Assembly: GCF_001510715.1 (NCBI RefSeq)
Contig: NZ_LMTJ01000007.1
Span: forward strand, 63,650-127,649
Length of the DNA: 64,000 nt
Reading direction: 5' to 3'
DNA from: Bacillus sp. FJAT-29814
Lineage (GTDB): Bacteria; Bacillota; Bacilli; Bacillales; Cytobacillaceae
Under the pieces are notes generated by a model. It ran no database searches, was not told the origin of the DNA, and saw only the letters and a program-made list of their open reading frames with translations. A program made the translations under genes and the position numbers. Below, one piece after another: positions 51,231 through 58,728 of the stretch; positions within the stretch are counted from its first letter, which is position 1, and each line of letters opens with the position of its first letter.

Positions 51231-51843
51231 TGATCATTCATTGTTTCGTGACGGCTTAAGGGCGATGATACAGGCAAGCCCGGAAATCAGGTTAATTGGC
51301 GAGGCCAGTTCAGGGGAAGAAGCTATCAAATTGGCAATGGAATTGCAGCCAGATGTGATTTTGATGGACATCCAGATGCCTGGGATCAATGGGATTGAAG
51401 CTACGAGGCAAATCGTGAAAATGAGCCCACATATTGCCATTTTAGTCGTGACGATGCTCGAGGACGACTCCTCTGTTTTTGCGGCGATGCGGGCAGGGGC
51501 AAGAGGCTATATTTTAAAAGGCGCCAAGCATACCGATCTGCTGCGGGCGATTAAAGTCGTAACGGATGGCGAGGCAATCTTCAGCCCCGGCATCGCGGTG
51601 AAACTGGTCGAGTTTTTCAATCAAATGCAGCCAATCGTTCCGGTTCAAGTGTTTCCAGAATTAACGGATCGGGAGCGGGAGGTCTTGCAATTGATTGCCA
51701 ATGGCCTGAAAAATGCCGAAATTGCGGAACGGTTATTTTTAAGTCCCAAAACCGTCCGTAACCACGTCAGTAACATCCTAAGCAAGCTCCAGGTAGTGGA
51801 CAGGACAGAGGCGGCTCTTCGGGCAAAACAAGCAGGGTTATAG
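51202..51843 (+). CDS. NarL/LuxR family response regulator
   Basis: A 213-residue regulator. Receiver domain with '[13 protein letters not shown]' acidic pocket, phosphoacceptor Asp in '[14 protein letters not shown]', and Lys in '[11 protein letters not shown]'. A C-terminal LuxR helix-turn-helix follows ('[35 protein letters not shown]', cited as [18 protein letters not shown] and LSPKTVRNH). GAGGAAGGC precedes the ATG. It overlaps the kinase end by 29 bp in another frame, so the pair is translationally coupled. Targets are unknown; the 48526 membrane gene may be in the same operon. Confidence 0.92.
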   Translation: MESIKVLIVDDHSLFRDGLRAMIQASPEIRLIGEASSGEEAIKLAMELQPDVILMDIQMPGINGIEATRQIVKMSPHIAILVVTMLEDDSSVFAAMRAGARGYILKGAKHTDLLRAIKVVTDGEAIFSPGIAVKLVEFFNQMQPIVPVQVFPELTDREREVLQLIANGLKNAEIAERLFLSPKTVRNHVSNILSKLQVVDRTEAALRAKQAGL

Positions 51844-52204
51844 CGGAACAGGGGGACGCTTGTTTTTGTGTCTCCTCAATCTCCAGAATCCTCTGGTGAA
51901 TATCAGGATGAATACCAGAATCGGCTAATAGTTTATGCGGTGAGAGAAAAATACGGAGTGTTTGGACAGAACTAAGTCTAGATAACGGGTGTCATCCAGA
52001 CTACATTTTTATAACCTGCATAAACCGAAATTCCCCATTTTTCGCAGCGAAAATTAATAAAAACCCAACAGGTTCCTCTGGCTTTTTATACGAAACATGG
52101 CCGCATTTCGGGATAATCATGTATTCGGTGTTCGGGACATGATAAAGACCGGTAACGGGCAAAATAAGAAAAAAGTCAGGAGACACTGTCTCCTGACTTT
52201 TTCG
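51844..52204. other. Intergenic region between the response regulator and doxX copy 2
   Basis: About 360 bp. It holds a fragment of an alpha/beta hydrolase (52055-52142) and a terminator hairpin GTCAGGAGACA/TGTCTCCTGAC (52168-52198). The remainder shows no gene. Confidence 0.6.
52055..52142 (-). pseudogene. Remnant of an alpha/beta hydrolase gene
   Basis: The minus strand encodes 'VPNTEYMIIPKCGHV', nearly the same as 'IPNTEYMIIPECGHV' at the C-terminal end of the hydrolase at 37406-38218; the DNA agrees closely too (CCGAACACNGAATACATGAT). Only the His-containing loop is left. It has no start, nucleophile or ribosome site, so it cannot be functional. Confidence 0.7.
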
Positions 52205-52714
52205 TTATGCTGTTGTTCTAGAGGCACCTTTATCTAATTTTGCAGTTTTACGGATAAATGGGATCACCCAGCGGTCTAATCCGTAACGGCCAGCGTTGTA
52301 ACCTGCTGCCAAGATGATAAAGCCTAAGAAGATGTCGGTTGGATTATGAGAAACAGTTCCAGCTAGGAAGAATGAGAAGTTCATCACTAGGCCGAAGAAC
52401 ATGGCAGCTGTAGTTAAACAACCTAATAGTAGACCTAAGCCGATAAGTGTTTCACCCCAAGGGACAATGACGTTAAAGATATCTACATTTGGAAGCGCGA
52501 AGCCTTTAAGGAATTCTACATACCAGCCGTAAACCACGCTGCCGTCAGGACCTTTTACAGGATTAGCGGTTACTCCTTTTAAGAATCCGGAAGCATCGAA
52601 CCCGCCAGTGATTTTATGAAAACCTGCTGTAAACCAAGAGTATCCTAAATATAAACGAATAACTAGTAATAGTGTAGCGGAAATCTTATTTTCTCTTAAA
52701 AATTTGTTAAACAT
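52205..52714 (-). CDS. DoxX family membrane protein, copy 2
   Basis: A 169-residue protein that differs from copy 1 at only a few positions (for example Ser9/Asn, Ala14/Thr, Ala59/Ser) plus its last ~12 residues ('KLDKGASRTTA'). Helices and conserved motifs are as in copy 1. GGGGGAAA precedes ATG 52714. The promoter (TTGTGA 52818-52823, TTAACA-type -10 at 52795-52800 on the minus strand) and the terminator hairpin match the other copies, so it is a duplicated complete cassette. Confidence 0.88.
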   Translation of the reverse strand: MFNKFLRENKISATLLLVIRLYLGYSWFTAGFHKITGGFDASGFLKGVTANPVKGPDGSVVYGWYVEFLKGFALPNVDIFNVIVPWGETLIGLGLLLGCLTTAAMFFGLVMNFSFFLAGTVSHNPTDIFLGFIILAAGYNAGRYGLDRWVIPFIRKTAKLDKGASRTTA

Positions 52715-52964
52715 TTCTGTTTCCCCCTTATTTTTTCTAGCTCCGTATTAATGTTTGCTCCTTACATTTACAATATATAGCATTCTCCCTGTTATTAACA
52801 TATCCACAGTGTTTAGTTCACAAATTGTTAATAATGCTTTGACAAATATTTGAACTTGCGGATAAGCCATGAATCTAGTGTATTCATTAAAAAACGATGG
52901 TATTTATATCCAACAAAAAGTAAAATTAGCATGTAGTTAGAAATTTGATAAGGGGCTGATCAGT

Positions 52965-53285
52965 TTGATCATCGTAACATCCGAAAATATTGCTAACCAT
53001 AAAGTGACAGAAGTATTAGGACCTGTGTTTGGATTAACCGTCAGGGCAAGAGGAATCGGCAAAGATATCATGGCTTCTTTAAAGGGGCTGGTAGGCGGGG
53101 AAATAAACCAGTATACAGAAATGCTTGAAGATGCCAGAAAACAAGCGATTGACCGTATGGTTCAAAACGCTACAGCAATGGGAGCAAATGCCATCATTAT
53201 GATGCGCTTTGACTCTGGTGAAATCGGCCAGAATATGAGTGAAATTGTCGCATATGGAACGGCTGTTATTGCGGAAAAGGAATAA
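52965..53285 (+). CDS. UPF0145 (YbjQ-like) protein
   Basis: A 106-residue cytoplasmic protein, closely matching the UPF0145/YbjQ family: 'VTEVLGPVFGLTVRARGIGKDIMASLKGLVGGEI' (cited as VLGPVFGLTVRARG and SLKGLVGGEI) and 'GANAIIMMRFDSGEI'. Small beta-alpha proteins of this family probably form oligomers; function unknown. The start is a TTG (52965) after AAGGGGCTG. The 53289 gene follows 3 bp downstream. Confidence 0.88.
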   Translation: MIIVTSENIANHKVTEVLGPVFGLTVRARGIGKDIMASLKGLVGGEINQYTEMLEDARKQAIDRMVQNATAMGANAIIMMRFDSGEIGQNMSEIVAYGTAVIAEKE

Positions 53286-53288
53286 CCG

Positions 53289-53513
53289 ATGAAATGGATT
53301 TTAGGCTTTTACGGTATCCAACTCATCATCCTGATTCTATTAATCATTGGATCCTGGCTCATTTGGGACCGCCGCTTCAAAACAAAACACGGGCAAAAAG
53401 TACCAAAAGGCTTCGTCCGAACAAATGAGGTTTCCATTGATCCAACCACAAATAAAAGACTAGTCGTTTATTTCAATTCTGAAACAGGAGAGCGCTTTTA
53501 TAAAGAAGAATGA
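53289..53513 (+). CDS. Small membrane protein of unknown function
   Basis: A 74-residue protein with one N-terminal hydrophobic helix (about 4-27) and a polar tail ending 'LVVYFNSETGERFYKEE', which suggests a small cytosolic beta domain. It lies 3 bp after the UPF0145 gene and is probably co-transcribed. No family is recognised. A GCCAGGAG/...CCTGGC terminator follows immediately (53517-53541). Confidence 0.65.
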   Translation: MKWILGFYGIQLIILILLIIGSWLIWDRRFKTKHGQKVPKGFVRTNEVSIDPTTNKRLVVYFNSETGERFYKEE

Positions 53514-53544
53514 AAAAAGCCAGGAGAGCAGTGCCCTCCTGGCC

Positions 53545-53597
53545 TGTTCTTTATGCCGCTGTTCTTGACATGCCTTTCACCCTTTTAAGAATCCTAC
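53545..53597 (-). pseudogene. DoxX remnant (internally deleted)
   Basis: After a terminator hairpin, TTCTTTATGCCGCTGTTCTTG matches the 3' end of doxX copies 1-3. Then CACCCTTTTAAGAATCC matches the residue 43-47 region of the intact genes (ACTCCTTTTAAGAATCC at 44882). The body between is missing, so this is an internally deleted doxX copy on the same strand. Confidence 0.65.
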
Positions 53598-53824
53598 ATA
53601 ATCGACTGATAAAAAAACTTCGCAGATTGGGTGTATAGGCGGCATTTATGATATCGAACCTAGGATGAACATTTCCTCTCTGTCACAAATTGCCTTCCAA
53701 TACTGCCATTTCTTAGATCCTGTTTAGGAAATAGAAGCCATATCATTGATATCGCCCCTATTTTTAAAATTTTCCTATATAATAGATAGGGACTTAGTAC
53801 TATCGTTATATAGGAGGGTTTTGT
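53598..53824. other. Intergenic region before the excalibur gene
   Basis: About 227 bp. No gene seen. AT-rich promoter-like sequence lies near 53750-53800, and GGAGGG precedes the TTG start at 53825. Confidence 0.3.
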
Positions 53825-54631
53825 TTGGCATCTTTTTTTCTTATAGTGGGATTTATCGTTTCCATCTATTTTCTTGTATCTGGGATCAACGGGTTAAGAA
53901 AAAGAAATTCGAAAGCAGGAATGAATTTCTTATGGATGGTCGTCGGGCTGATTATTTTGCTATTGGCATCCGGTAACTCGGTGATTATGGTTTTGTTTGT
54001 ACTAGGCTTTTTCGCCTTTATTTTTTTCCTTATCTCTGGAATTCTCGCACTTATTAAAAGAAACGGGAAAGCTAAAAAGAGATTTCTTCTCATGTTAGGG
54101 GCAATGGTTCTCTGGTTAGGAAGTGCCGCAATATTTCCTTCAGATAAAAAAGAGACTACCATACAGGCATCAGAGGAAAAAGTGAAAGCCAAAACTGATG
54201 CAAAGGAAAAAGCAGCTGCGTTAGCTAAAAAGGAAGCAGAGGAAAAAGCAAAGCAAGAGGCCGAAGCCAAAGCTAAAGCAGAAGAAGAGGCGAAAGTGAA
54301 AGCAGAGGCGGAAGCTAAGGCAAAAGCAGAAGAAGAGGCTAAGGCTAAAGCGGAGGCTGAAGCTCAGGCAAGGGCAGAAGCAGAAGCTAAGGCTAAAGCG
54401 GAGGCTGAAGCTCAGGCAAGGGCAGAAGCAGAAGCTAAGGCTAAAGCGGAGGCTGAAGCTCAGGCAAAGGCACAGCAGCAACAAGCTACATCGACTACCT
54501 CAGGACAGACATCATTTGCAAACTGCACTGAACTCAATAAAGTATATCCAAATGGAGTGGCATCAGACCATCCGGCTTATAAATCGAGAATGGACCGGGA
54601 TAATGATGGCTATGCTTGTGAAAGAAACTAA
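53825..54631 (+). CDS. Excalibur calcium-binding domain protein with Ala-Lys-Glu repeat stalk
   Basis: A 268-residue membrane protein. Three hydrophobic segments (about 1-100) precede a long Lys/Ala/Glu repeat region (about 115-215). This leads to a C-terminal excalibur domain: 'FANCTELNKVYPNGVASDH' and 'RDNDGYACERN', with a DxDxDG-like calcium loop and two Cys. The stalk DNA has an exact 48-bp repeat (54338-54466). TTG start (53825) follows GGAGGG. Excalibur domains occur on extracellular nucleases and surface proteins; here, a calcium-binding surface module on a membrane anchor. A terminator follows. Confidence 0.8.
   Translation: MASFFLIVGFIVSIYFLVSGINGLRKRNSKAGMNFLWMVVGLIILLLASGNSVIMVLFVLGFFAFIFFLISGILALIKRNGKAKKRFLLMLGAMVLWLGSAAIFPSDKKETTIQASEEKVKAKTDAKEKAAALAKKEAEEKAKQEAEAKAKAEEEAKVKAEAEAKAKAEEEAKAKAEAEAQARAEAEAKAKAEAEAQARAEAEAKAKAEAEAQAKAQQQQATSTTSGQTSFANCTELNKVYPNGVASDHPAYKSRMDRDNDGYACERN
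54338..54466 (+). repeat. 48-bp tandem repeats coding for the Ala/Lys/Glu stalk
   Basis: A 48-bp unit (starting GCTAAGGCTAAAGCGGAGG) occurs at 54338-54385 and again exactly at 54386-54433, followed by a 33-bp partial third. It encodes 16-residue AKAKAEAEAQARAEAE units and is likely to vary in copy number between strains. Confidence 0.85.
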
Positions 54632-54650
54632 TGGGCTCAGGGGCAAAATA

Positions 54651-54685
54651 GAAAAAGAGATTGGGGCTCCAATCTCTTTTTTTAT
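54651..54685 (+). terminator. Terminator of the excalibur gene
   Basis: AGAGATTGG pairs with CCAATCTCT around a GGCT loop, followed by a run of seven T. Confidence 0.85.
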
Positions 54686-54816
54686 TTGCAATAAATAGCA
54701 GGGAACGTATTAATTCCTGCTTACATAGCATATGTATTAGGACATGCTGCGTGTACTTTTAGAACGGTTATTTAATCTCATTTTCCATATGGTTGCAAAG
54801 GAGGGAACGAATAAAG

Positions 54817-55374
54817 TTGGCTTGGTTCAGTTCTTTCTTAATTTTAAATTTGATCGGAATAAGTACAAATATAGATAATATTGGTGTTGGAATGGCCTAT
54901 GGGCTTAAAAAAATGAAAATACCTGTTTGGTTTAACATAATCATTAATACCATTGGATTCTTTACTACAATCATTGGGGTATTTTTAGGCTATGTCATTT
55001 CACAATTTATCTCTCAAAAGGAAACTGGGCTCGTATCGTTTTGTATATTGTTCTGCATTGGAGTATTCACCATTTATAATGATTGGTTTGTTTCTAAAAA
55101 AAGAGAGATAAAAATACAAAAGCTTAGTATTCGACAGGCTGTTTTACTAGGATTTACACTTTCCATCACAAACATTGCTAGCGGAGCTGGGGCAACGGTT
55201 GCATACAATTCAGTTATCTGGTCAGTGATCTTTAGTATTACTGTCTGGGGTTATATAGCGATATGGTTTGGAAATTCTGTTGGTAATAGAGTATTCTCTA
55301 GTATTTTGGGTCATTACTCTCCACTTATTGCTGGGTTTATTTTAATTATTATCGGGTTTAAGCAATTATTTTAA
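54817..55374 (+). CDS. MntP/YtaF-like membrane transporter
   Basis: A 185-residue polytopic protein of the LysE-related superfamily. 'GISTNIDNIGVGMAYGLK' near the start and 'LSITNIASGAGATVAYNS' in the second half are the two acidic/Asn-containing repeat motifs of MntP/YtaF, proteins linked to Mn2+ export or sporulation membranes. The start is TTG 54817, 6 nt after AAAGGAGGG; a longer reading from 54793 includes that site. It precedes a CadD-type gene by 117 bp. The ion is not shown by sequence. Confidence 0.75.
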   Translation: MAWFSSFLILNLIGISTNIDNIGVGMAYGLKKMKIPVWFNIIINTIGFFTTIIGVFLGYVISQFISQKETGLVSFCILFCIGVFTIYNDWFVSKKREIKIQKLSIRQAVLLGFTLSITNIASGAGATVAYNSVIWSVIFSITVWGYIAIWFGNSVGNRVFSSILGHYSPLIAGFILIIIGFKQLF

Positions 55375-55491
55375 CCTTTGTTGAAACTTCCTCTTTTGAC
55401 TGCCATAACCACTCTTCTTCGATTAGAAGGCCATTCATTTAAAGTCTTAAATAATTTAACGACCATTTATTGAAAGGATAAAGCTTAGAGT

Positions 55492-56076
55492 ATGCTAACC
55501 CTTATTTTTTCATCGATCGTTTTTTTTGCAGCAACAAACATTGATGACATTTTCCTCTTAATGACCTGGTTCTCACAAGCAAAGACAACAGAACAGAAAC
55601 GCTTTATTGTAGCTGGACAATACCTTGGTTTTATTCTTATTCTAATCATAAGTTTTATTGGAGCATTAGGGACCTTACTCGTTCCTAAAGCATGGATAGG
55701 TGTACTTGGATTCATTCCAATCTATTTTGGAATACAATCATTGATATCTTTGGGCCAAAAGAGGAAAGAGCATTCTATTCGATTTTTTTGGTTAATAAAA
55801 ACGGCGACAGTCACATTTGCTAATGGTGTTGATAATATCGGTGTCTATATTCCTTTCTTCTCAGCCAATAGTTTGTGGAAAATTATCATGATTGTGATCA
55901 TCTTTTTAGCACTTGTAGCAGTCTTTTGTTTTGTAGCCAATACCCTTGTACATCAACCGTTAATAGCTCAGACTTTAGAACGCAACGGACACATTATTGT
56001 TCCCCTTGTCTTAATAGGACTAGGTACTTTTATTTTGATTAAACACGATACGTTCGGTTACGTTTTTAACCTCTAA
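55492..56076 (+). CDS. CadD-type cadmium resistance transporter
   Basis: A 194-residue protein with five to six membrane segments and the CadD motifs 'FAATNIDDIFLLMTWFSQ' (near residue 13) and 'TVTFANGVDNIGVYIPFF' (near 106). The paired N-x-D-[DN] motifs are those of LysE-superfamily metal exporters. CadD gives low-level cadmium resistance in staphylococci. It lies after the MntP/YtaF-like gene on the same strand, with no metal-sensing regulator in view. A terminator (GCCAGAAG/...CTCCTGGC, 56128-56152) follows. Confidence 0.85.
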   Translation: MLTLIFSSIVFFAATNIDDIFLLMTWFSQAKTTEQKRFIVAGQYLGFILILIISFIGALGTLLVPKAWIGVLGFIPIYFGIQSLISLGQKRKEHSIRFFWLIKTATVTFANGVDNIGVYIPFFSANSLWKIIMIVIIFLALVAVFCFVANTLVHQPLIAQTLERNGHIIVPLVLIGLGTFILIKHDTFGYVFNL

Positions 56077-56157
56077 TTCCATTCATTTTGAATTTGTCCA
56101 ACACCATAGCCGGAAGCATAGAAAAAGCCAGAAGAACCGTGTCTCCTGGCTTTTTCT

Positions 56158-56673
56158 TTATGCCGTTGTTCTTGTTGCACCTTTGTCATTGCCTAGTTTA
56201 GAAGTTTTGCGGATGAACGGAATCACCCAGCGGTCTAAGCCGTAGCGGCCGGCGTTGTAGCCTGCTGCCAAGATAATGAAGCCTAAGAAAATGTCTGTTG
56301 GGTTGTGGGATACGGTACCTGCCAAGAAGAATGAGAAGTTCATCACTAGCCCGAAGAACATCGCCGCTGTGGTTAAGCAGCCTAATAGTAGGCCCAAGCC
56401 CACCAGCAATTCACCCCAAGGTATTAACACGTTGAACAAGTCGACTTTTGGAATCGCAAAACCTTTTAGAAATTCTATATACCAGCCATAAACCATGCTG
56501 CCGTCAGGACCTTTGACCGGATTGGCAACTGCCCCTTTTAGGTATCCACCGGCATCAAAACCACCAGTTATTTTATGAAGACCTGCTGTGAACCAAGAAT
56601 AACCGAGATATAAACGAATCACTAGTAATAGTGCAGCTGCAATCTTATTTTCCCTTAAAAATTTGTTAAACAT
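56158..56673 (-). CDS. DoxX family membrane protein, copy 3
   Basis: A 171-residue protein, the most divergent copy (for example 'GLHKITGGFDAGGYLKGAVANP' region and 'KVDLFNVLIPWGELLVG' vs 'NVDIFNVIVPWGETLIG'). The final helices are identical to the others. Promoter (TTGTGA 56776-56781, TGTTAT 56753-56758, minus strand) and terminator are shared. AGGGGGAAA precedes ATG 56673. The perfect agreement of the central part ('GLGLLLGCLTTAAMFFGLVM') suggests past gene conversion among copies. Confidence 0.88.
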   Translation of the reverse strand: MFNKFLRENKIAAALLLVIRLYLGYSWFTAGLHKITGGFDAGGYLKGAVANPVKGPDGSMVYGWYIEFLKGFAIPKVDLFNVLIPWGELLVGLGLLLGCLTTAAMFFGLVMNFSFFLAGTVSHNPTDIFLGFIILAAGYNAGRYGLDRWVIPFIRKTSKLGNDKGATRTTA

Positions 56674-56968
56674 TTTAGTTTCCCCCTTTAATTTCTTGCT
56701 CCGTATTAATGTTCGCCCCTTACATTTACAATATATAGCATCTTTACCATTAATAACATAGTCATAGTGTTAAGTTCACAAAGTCTTAATAATAGTTTGA
56801 CAAATATTTGAATTAGTCAGTAAACAGCTGATCTGTTGTTCCAAAATGGGCGATTCCTTCATTTTCGGCCCATTCTCCTTTATATTTTTGATGAAGAGTT
56901 CAGATTGGAAAATAATTGATCATTCGCCATTTGGTTAAACTAATTGAAAGAAACTAGGAGGTTCACAC

Positions 56969-57118
56969 ATGAGCAAAGAGGAATTTTTAAAAAGGGCAGT
57001 AAAAAATATGGATAGAGACGTGGAATACCATTATTCCAACGCTGGTGATTCCAAGAAAGTAGAAATTTCTGATGGGGATAAAGATTCTGGTTCTGAAACA
57101 GAAGGAAGGTTTAATTAG
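56969..57118 (+). CDS. Small hydrophilic protein of unknown function
   Basis: A 49-residue polar protein rich in Asp, Glu, Lys and Ser, starting MSKEEFLKRAVKN and ending in SGSETEGRFN. AGGAGG lies 8 nt before the ATG, and its codon use is normal, so it is probably real despite its size. There are no hydrophobic segments or Cys. It lies convergent with the ssuB gene. No family is recognised; it is not a SASP by motif. Confidence 0.6.
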   Translation: MSKEEFLKRAVKNMDRDVEYHYSNAGDSKKVEISDGDKDSGSETEGRFN

Positions 57119-57129
57119 TAGTTGGCAAA

Positions 57130-57162
57130 AAACAAGAGGTACCTCAGCACCCCTTGTTCATC
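57130..57162. terminator. Terminator between the small protein gene and ssuB
   Basis: AACAAG(AGG)/(CCC)CTTGTT stem around GGTACCTCAGCAC, followed on the minus strand by TTTTTTG. Confidence 0.7.
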
Positions 57163-57185
57163 AAAAGCAGATTAACCTGCTCCAC

Positions 57186-57926
57186 TTAAATATGCATAAC
57201 CCGCCGAATAACCTTCGTTTCCAGTTCGGAAACATGATGGTCCTCCCGCTCCCTCGGCCGTTCAATTTCGACGGGCAGGTCCATGGCGATCTTGCCCTTT
57301 TCTAGCAAGAGGATGCGGTCGGCCAGGGAGATGGCTTCGGCTACGTCATGGGTGACAAGAAACGCGGTGAAACGGTGTTCGTTCCACAGCTTTAAGATGA
57401 GCTGGTGCATTTCCAACCGGGTAAAGGCATCCAATGCGCCCAGCGGCTCGTCAAGCAATAACAGCTTGGGCCGGCTGATTAATGCGCGCGCCAGCGATAC
57501 CCGCTGCTTTTGTCCGCCTGATAAGACGTGCGGCCACTCATTTTCACGGCCCTTCAGCCCCACTTGCTCCAGCATCTTCAGGGCTTGGTTTCGCTTTTCT
57601 TCCTTCGATAATGACGCCTGATCATTCAGGCCAATCTCTACATTTTCGACAACCGTCATCCACGGCAGCAGCCGCGACTCCTGGAACATCACCCGTACCT
57701 CCGGGTTGATTCCCTTAATGGTCTGCTCATTTAACTGAATTTCCCCCGTTGTAGGTTCATCCAGCCCGGCCAACAGCCGCAAGAACGTACTTTTTCCACA
57801 GCCACTGCGGCCGACGATGGAAATAAATTCGCCTTGCTGCACTGTCAGGTCGAGCTTCTCGAGCACCGATACACTGCCAAATGATTTCGAAATCTGCGTG
57901 ACCTGAAGACCTGCTCCCTGTTCCAT
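57186..57926 (-). CDS. ssuB: Aliphatic sulfonate ABC transporter ATPase
   Basis: A 246-residue ATPase: Walker A 'GRSGCGKST', Q-loop 'MFQESRLLPWMTV' (the SsuB/TauB-typical Gln-Glu-Ser form), signature '[15 protein letters not shown]', Walker B 'LLLLDEPLGALDAFTR', and 'LVTHDVAEAISLADR'. The 'QESRLLPWMTV' match is diagnostic for sulfonate or nitrate importers. ATG 57926 follows GAGGTGAAA. It ends the ssuA-ssuC-ssuB gene order on the minus strand; an ssuD monooxygenase is not in the window. Confidence 0.9.
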   Translation of the reverse strand: MEQGAGLQVTQISKSFGSVSVLEKLDLTVQQGEFISIVGRSGCGKSTFLRLLAGLDEPTTGEIQLNEQTIKGINPEVRVMFQESRLLPWMTVVENVEIGLNDQASLSKEEKRNQALKMLEQVGLKGRENEWPHVLSGGQKQRVSLARALISRPKLLLLDEPLGALDAFTRLEMHQLILKLWNEHRFTAFLVTHDVAEAISLADRILLLEKGKIAMDLPVEIERPREREDHHVSELETKVIRRVMHI

Positions 57927-57942
57927 GTGTTTCACCTCAAAC

Positions 57943-58719
57943 CTATTTCTGTTTTGCATAACTTGGATGCCATTTCAACGTCTTTTCCTCAATAACCTTC
58001 GCCAGCACATCGGCAAGCTTCCCGAGCAGCGCGTAAATAATAATACTTAAGATGATGACATCCGTCTTCATAAACTCCCTGGCATTCATCGCCATGTACC
58101 CAATCCCTGAGTCCGAGGCAATCGTTTCCGCCACGATGAGTGTCAGCCACATCAATCCCAGTGCATAGCGCAGGCCCACGAAAATCGATGGCAGCGCTCC
58201 CGGCAGGATAATTTTTCGAAAAAGCTCCCAGGAACGAAGTCCGTACACACGGCCCATTTCGATCAAGCCGCGGTCAACGGTCCGAATCCCGTGGTAGGTG
58301 TTTACATAGATCGGGAACAGGACCCCGAGCGACACAAGAAAAATCTTAGCGGTCTCGCCAATTCCGAGCCAAATGATAATCAGCGGAATTAACGCCAAAT
58401 GCGGGACATTCCGAATCATTTGAATCGTGGAATCAAAAAACTTACCGGCAAACGGGAATAGTCCGTTAATTAATCCTAAAATAAACCCTATGCCGCCGCC
58501 GATGAGCAGCCCGACCAGTGCCCGGTACGTACTGATCCCGAGATGGTGAAGCAGGACGCCGGACTGCAGCTCCTCTATGAATGTTCCAACGATGGCAGTC
58601 GGTGCCGGAAACAATCGCGATGGGATCCATTCAGTGCTTGAAGCGATTTGCCAAAGGATCAATAGCAGCACTGGCAACACCCACGGCACGATTCCTTCCA
58701 TTGTCTTATTTTTCTTCAT
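57943..58719 (-). CDS. ssuC: Aliphatic sulfonate ABC transporter permease
   Basis: A 258-residue permease with about six helices and the SsuC-type coupling loop 'RVYGLRSWELFRKIILPGALPSIFVGLR' (cited as GLRSWELFRKIILPGALP), plus 'DSGIGYMAMNARE' near the C-terminus. It lies between ssuA and ssuB. It probably also serves taurine or related sulfonates. The start ATG has a weak AGGGGAGAGC site. Confidence 0.9.
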   Translation of the reverse strand: MKKNKTMEGIVPWVLPVLLLILWQIASSTEWIPSRLFPAPTAIVGTFIEELQSGVLLHHLGISTYRALVGLLIGGGIGFILGLINGLFPFAGKFFDSTIQMIRNVPHLALIPLIIIWLGIGETAKIFLVSLGVLFPIYVNTYHGIRTVDRGLIEMGRVYGLRSWELFRKIILPGALPSIFVGLRYALGLMWLTLIVAETIASDSGIGYMAMNAREFMKTDVIILSIIIYALLGKLADVLAKVIEEKTLKWHPSYAKQK

Positions 58720-58728
58720 TGCTCTCCC

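Noticed and set aside
49152..51843. ComP-ComA quorum-sensing locus
   Set aside because: No comQ or comX gene lies next to the kinase, and the upstream gene is an unrelated membrane protein.
52001..52186. 61-residue frame as an intact gene
   Set aside because: It has no ribosome site, starts in the terminator region and is only a fragment of the hydrolase C-terminus.
54221..54484. Leu/Phe/Cys-rich reading frame on the minus strand opposite the excalibur gene
   Set aside because: It is the antisense of the Ala/Lys/Glu repeat; the repeats keep it open by composition. No ribosome site.
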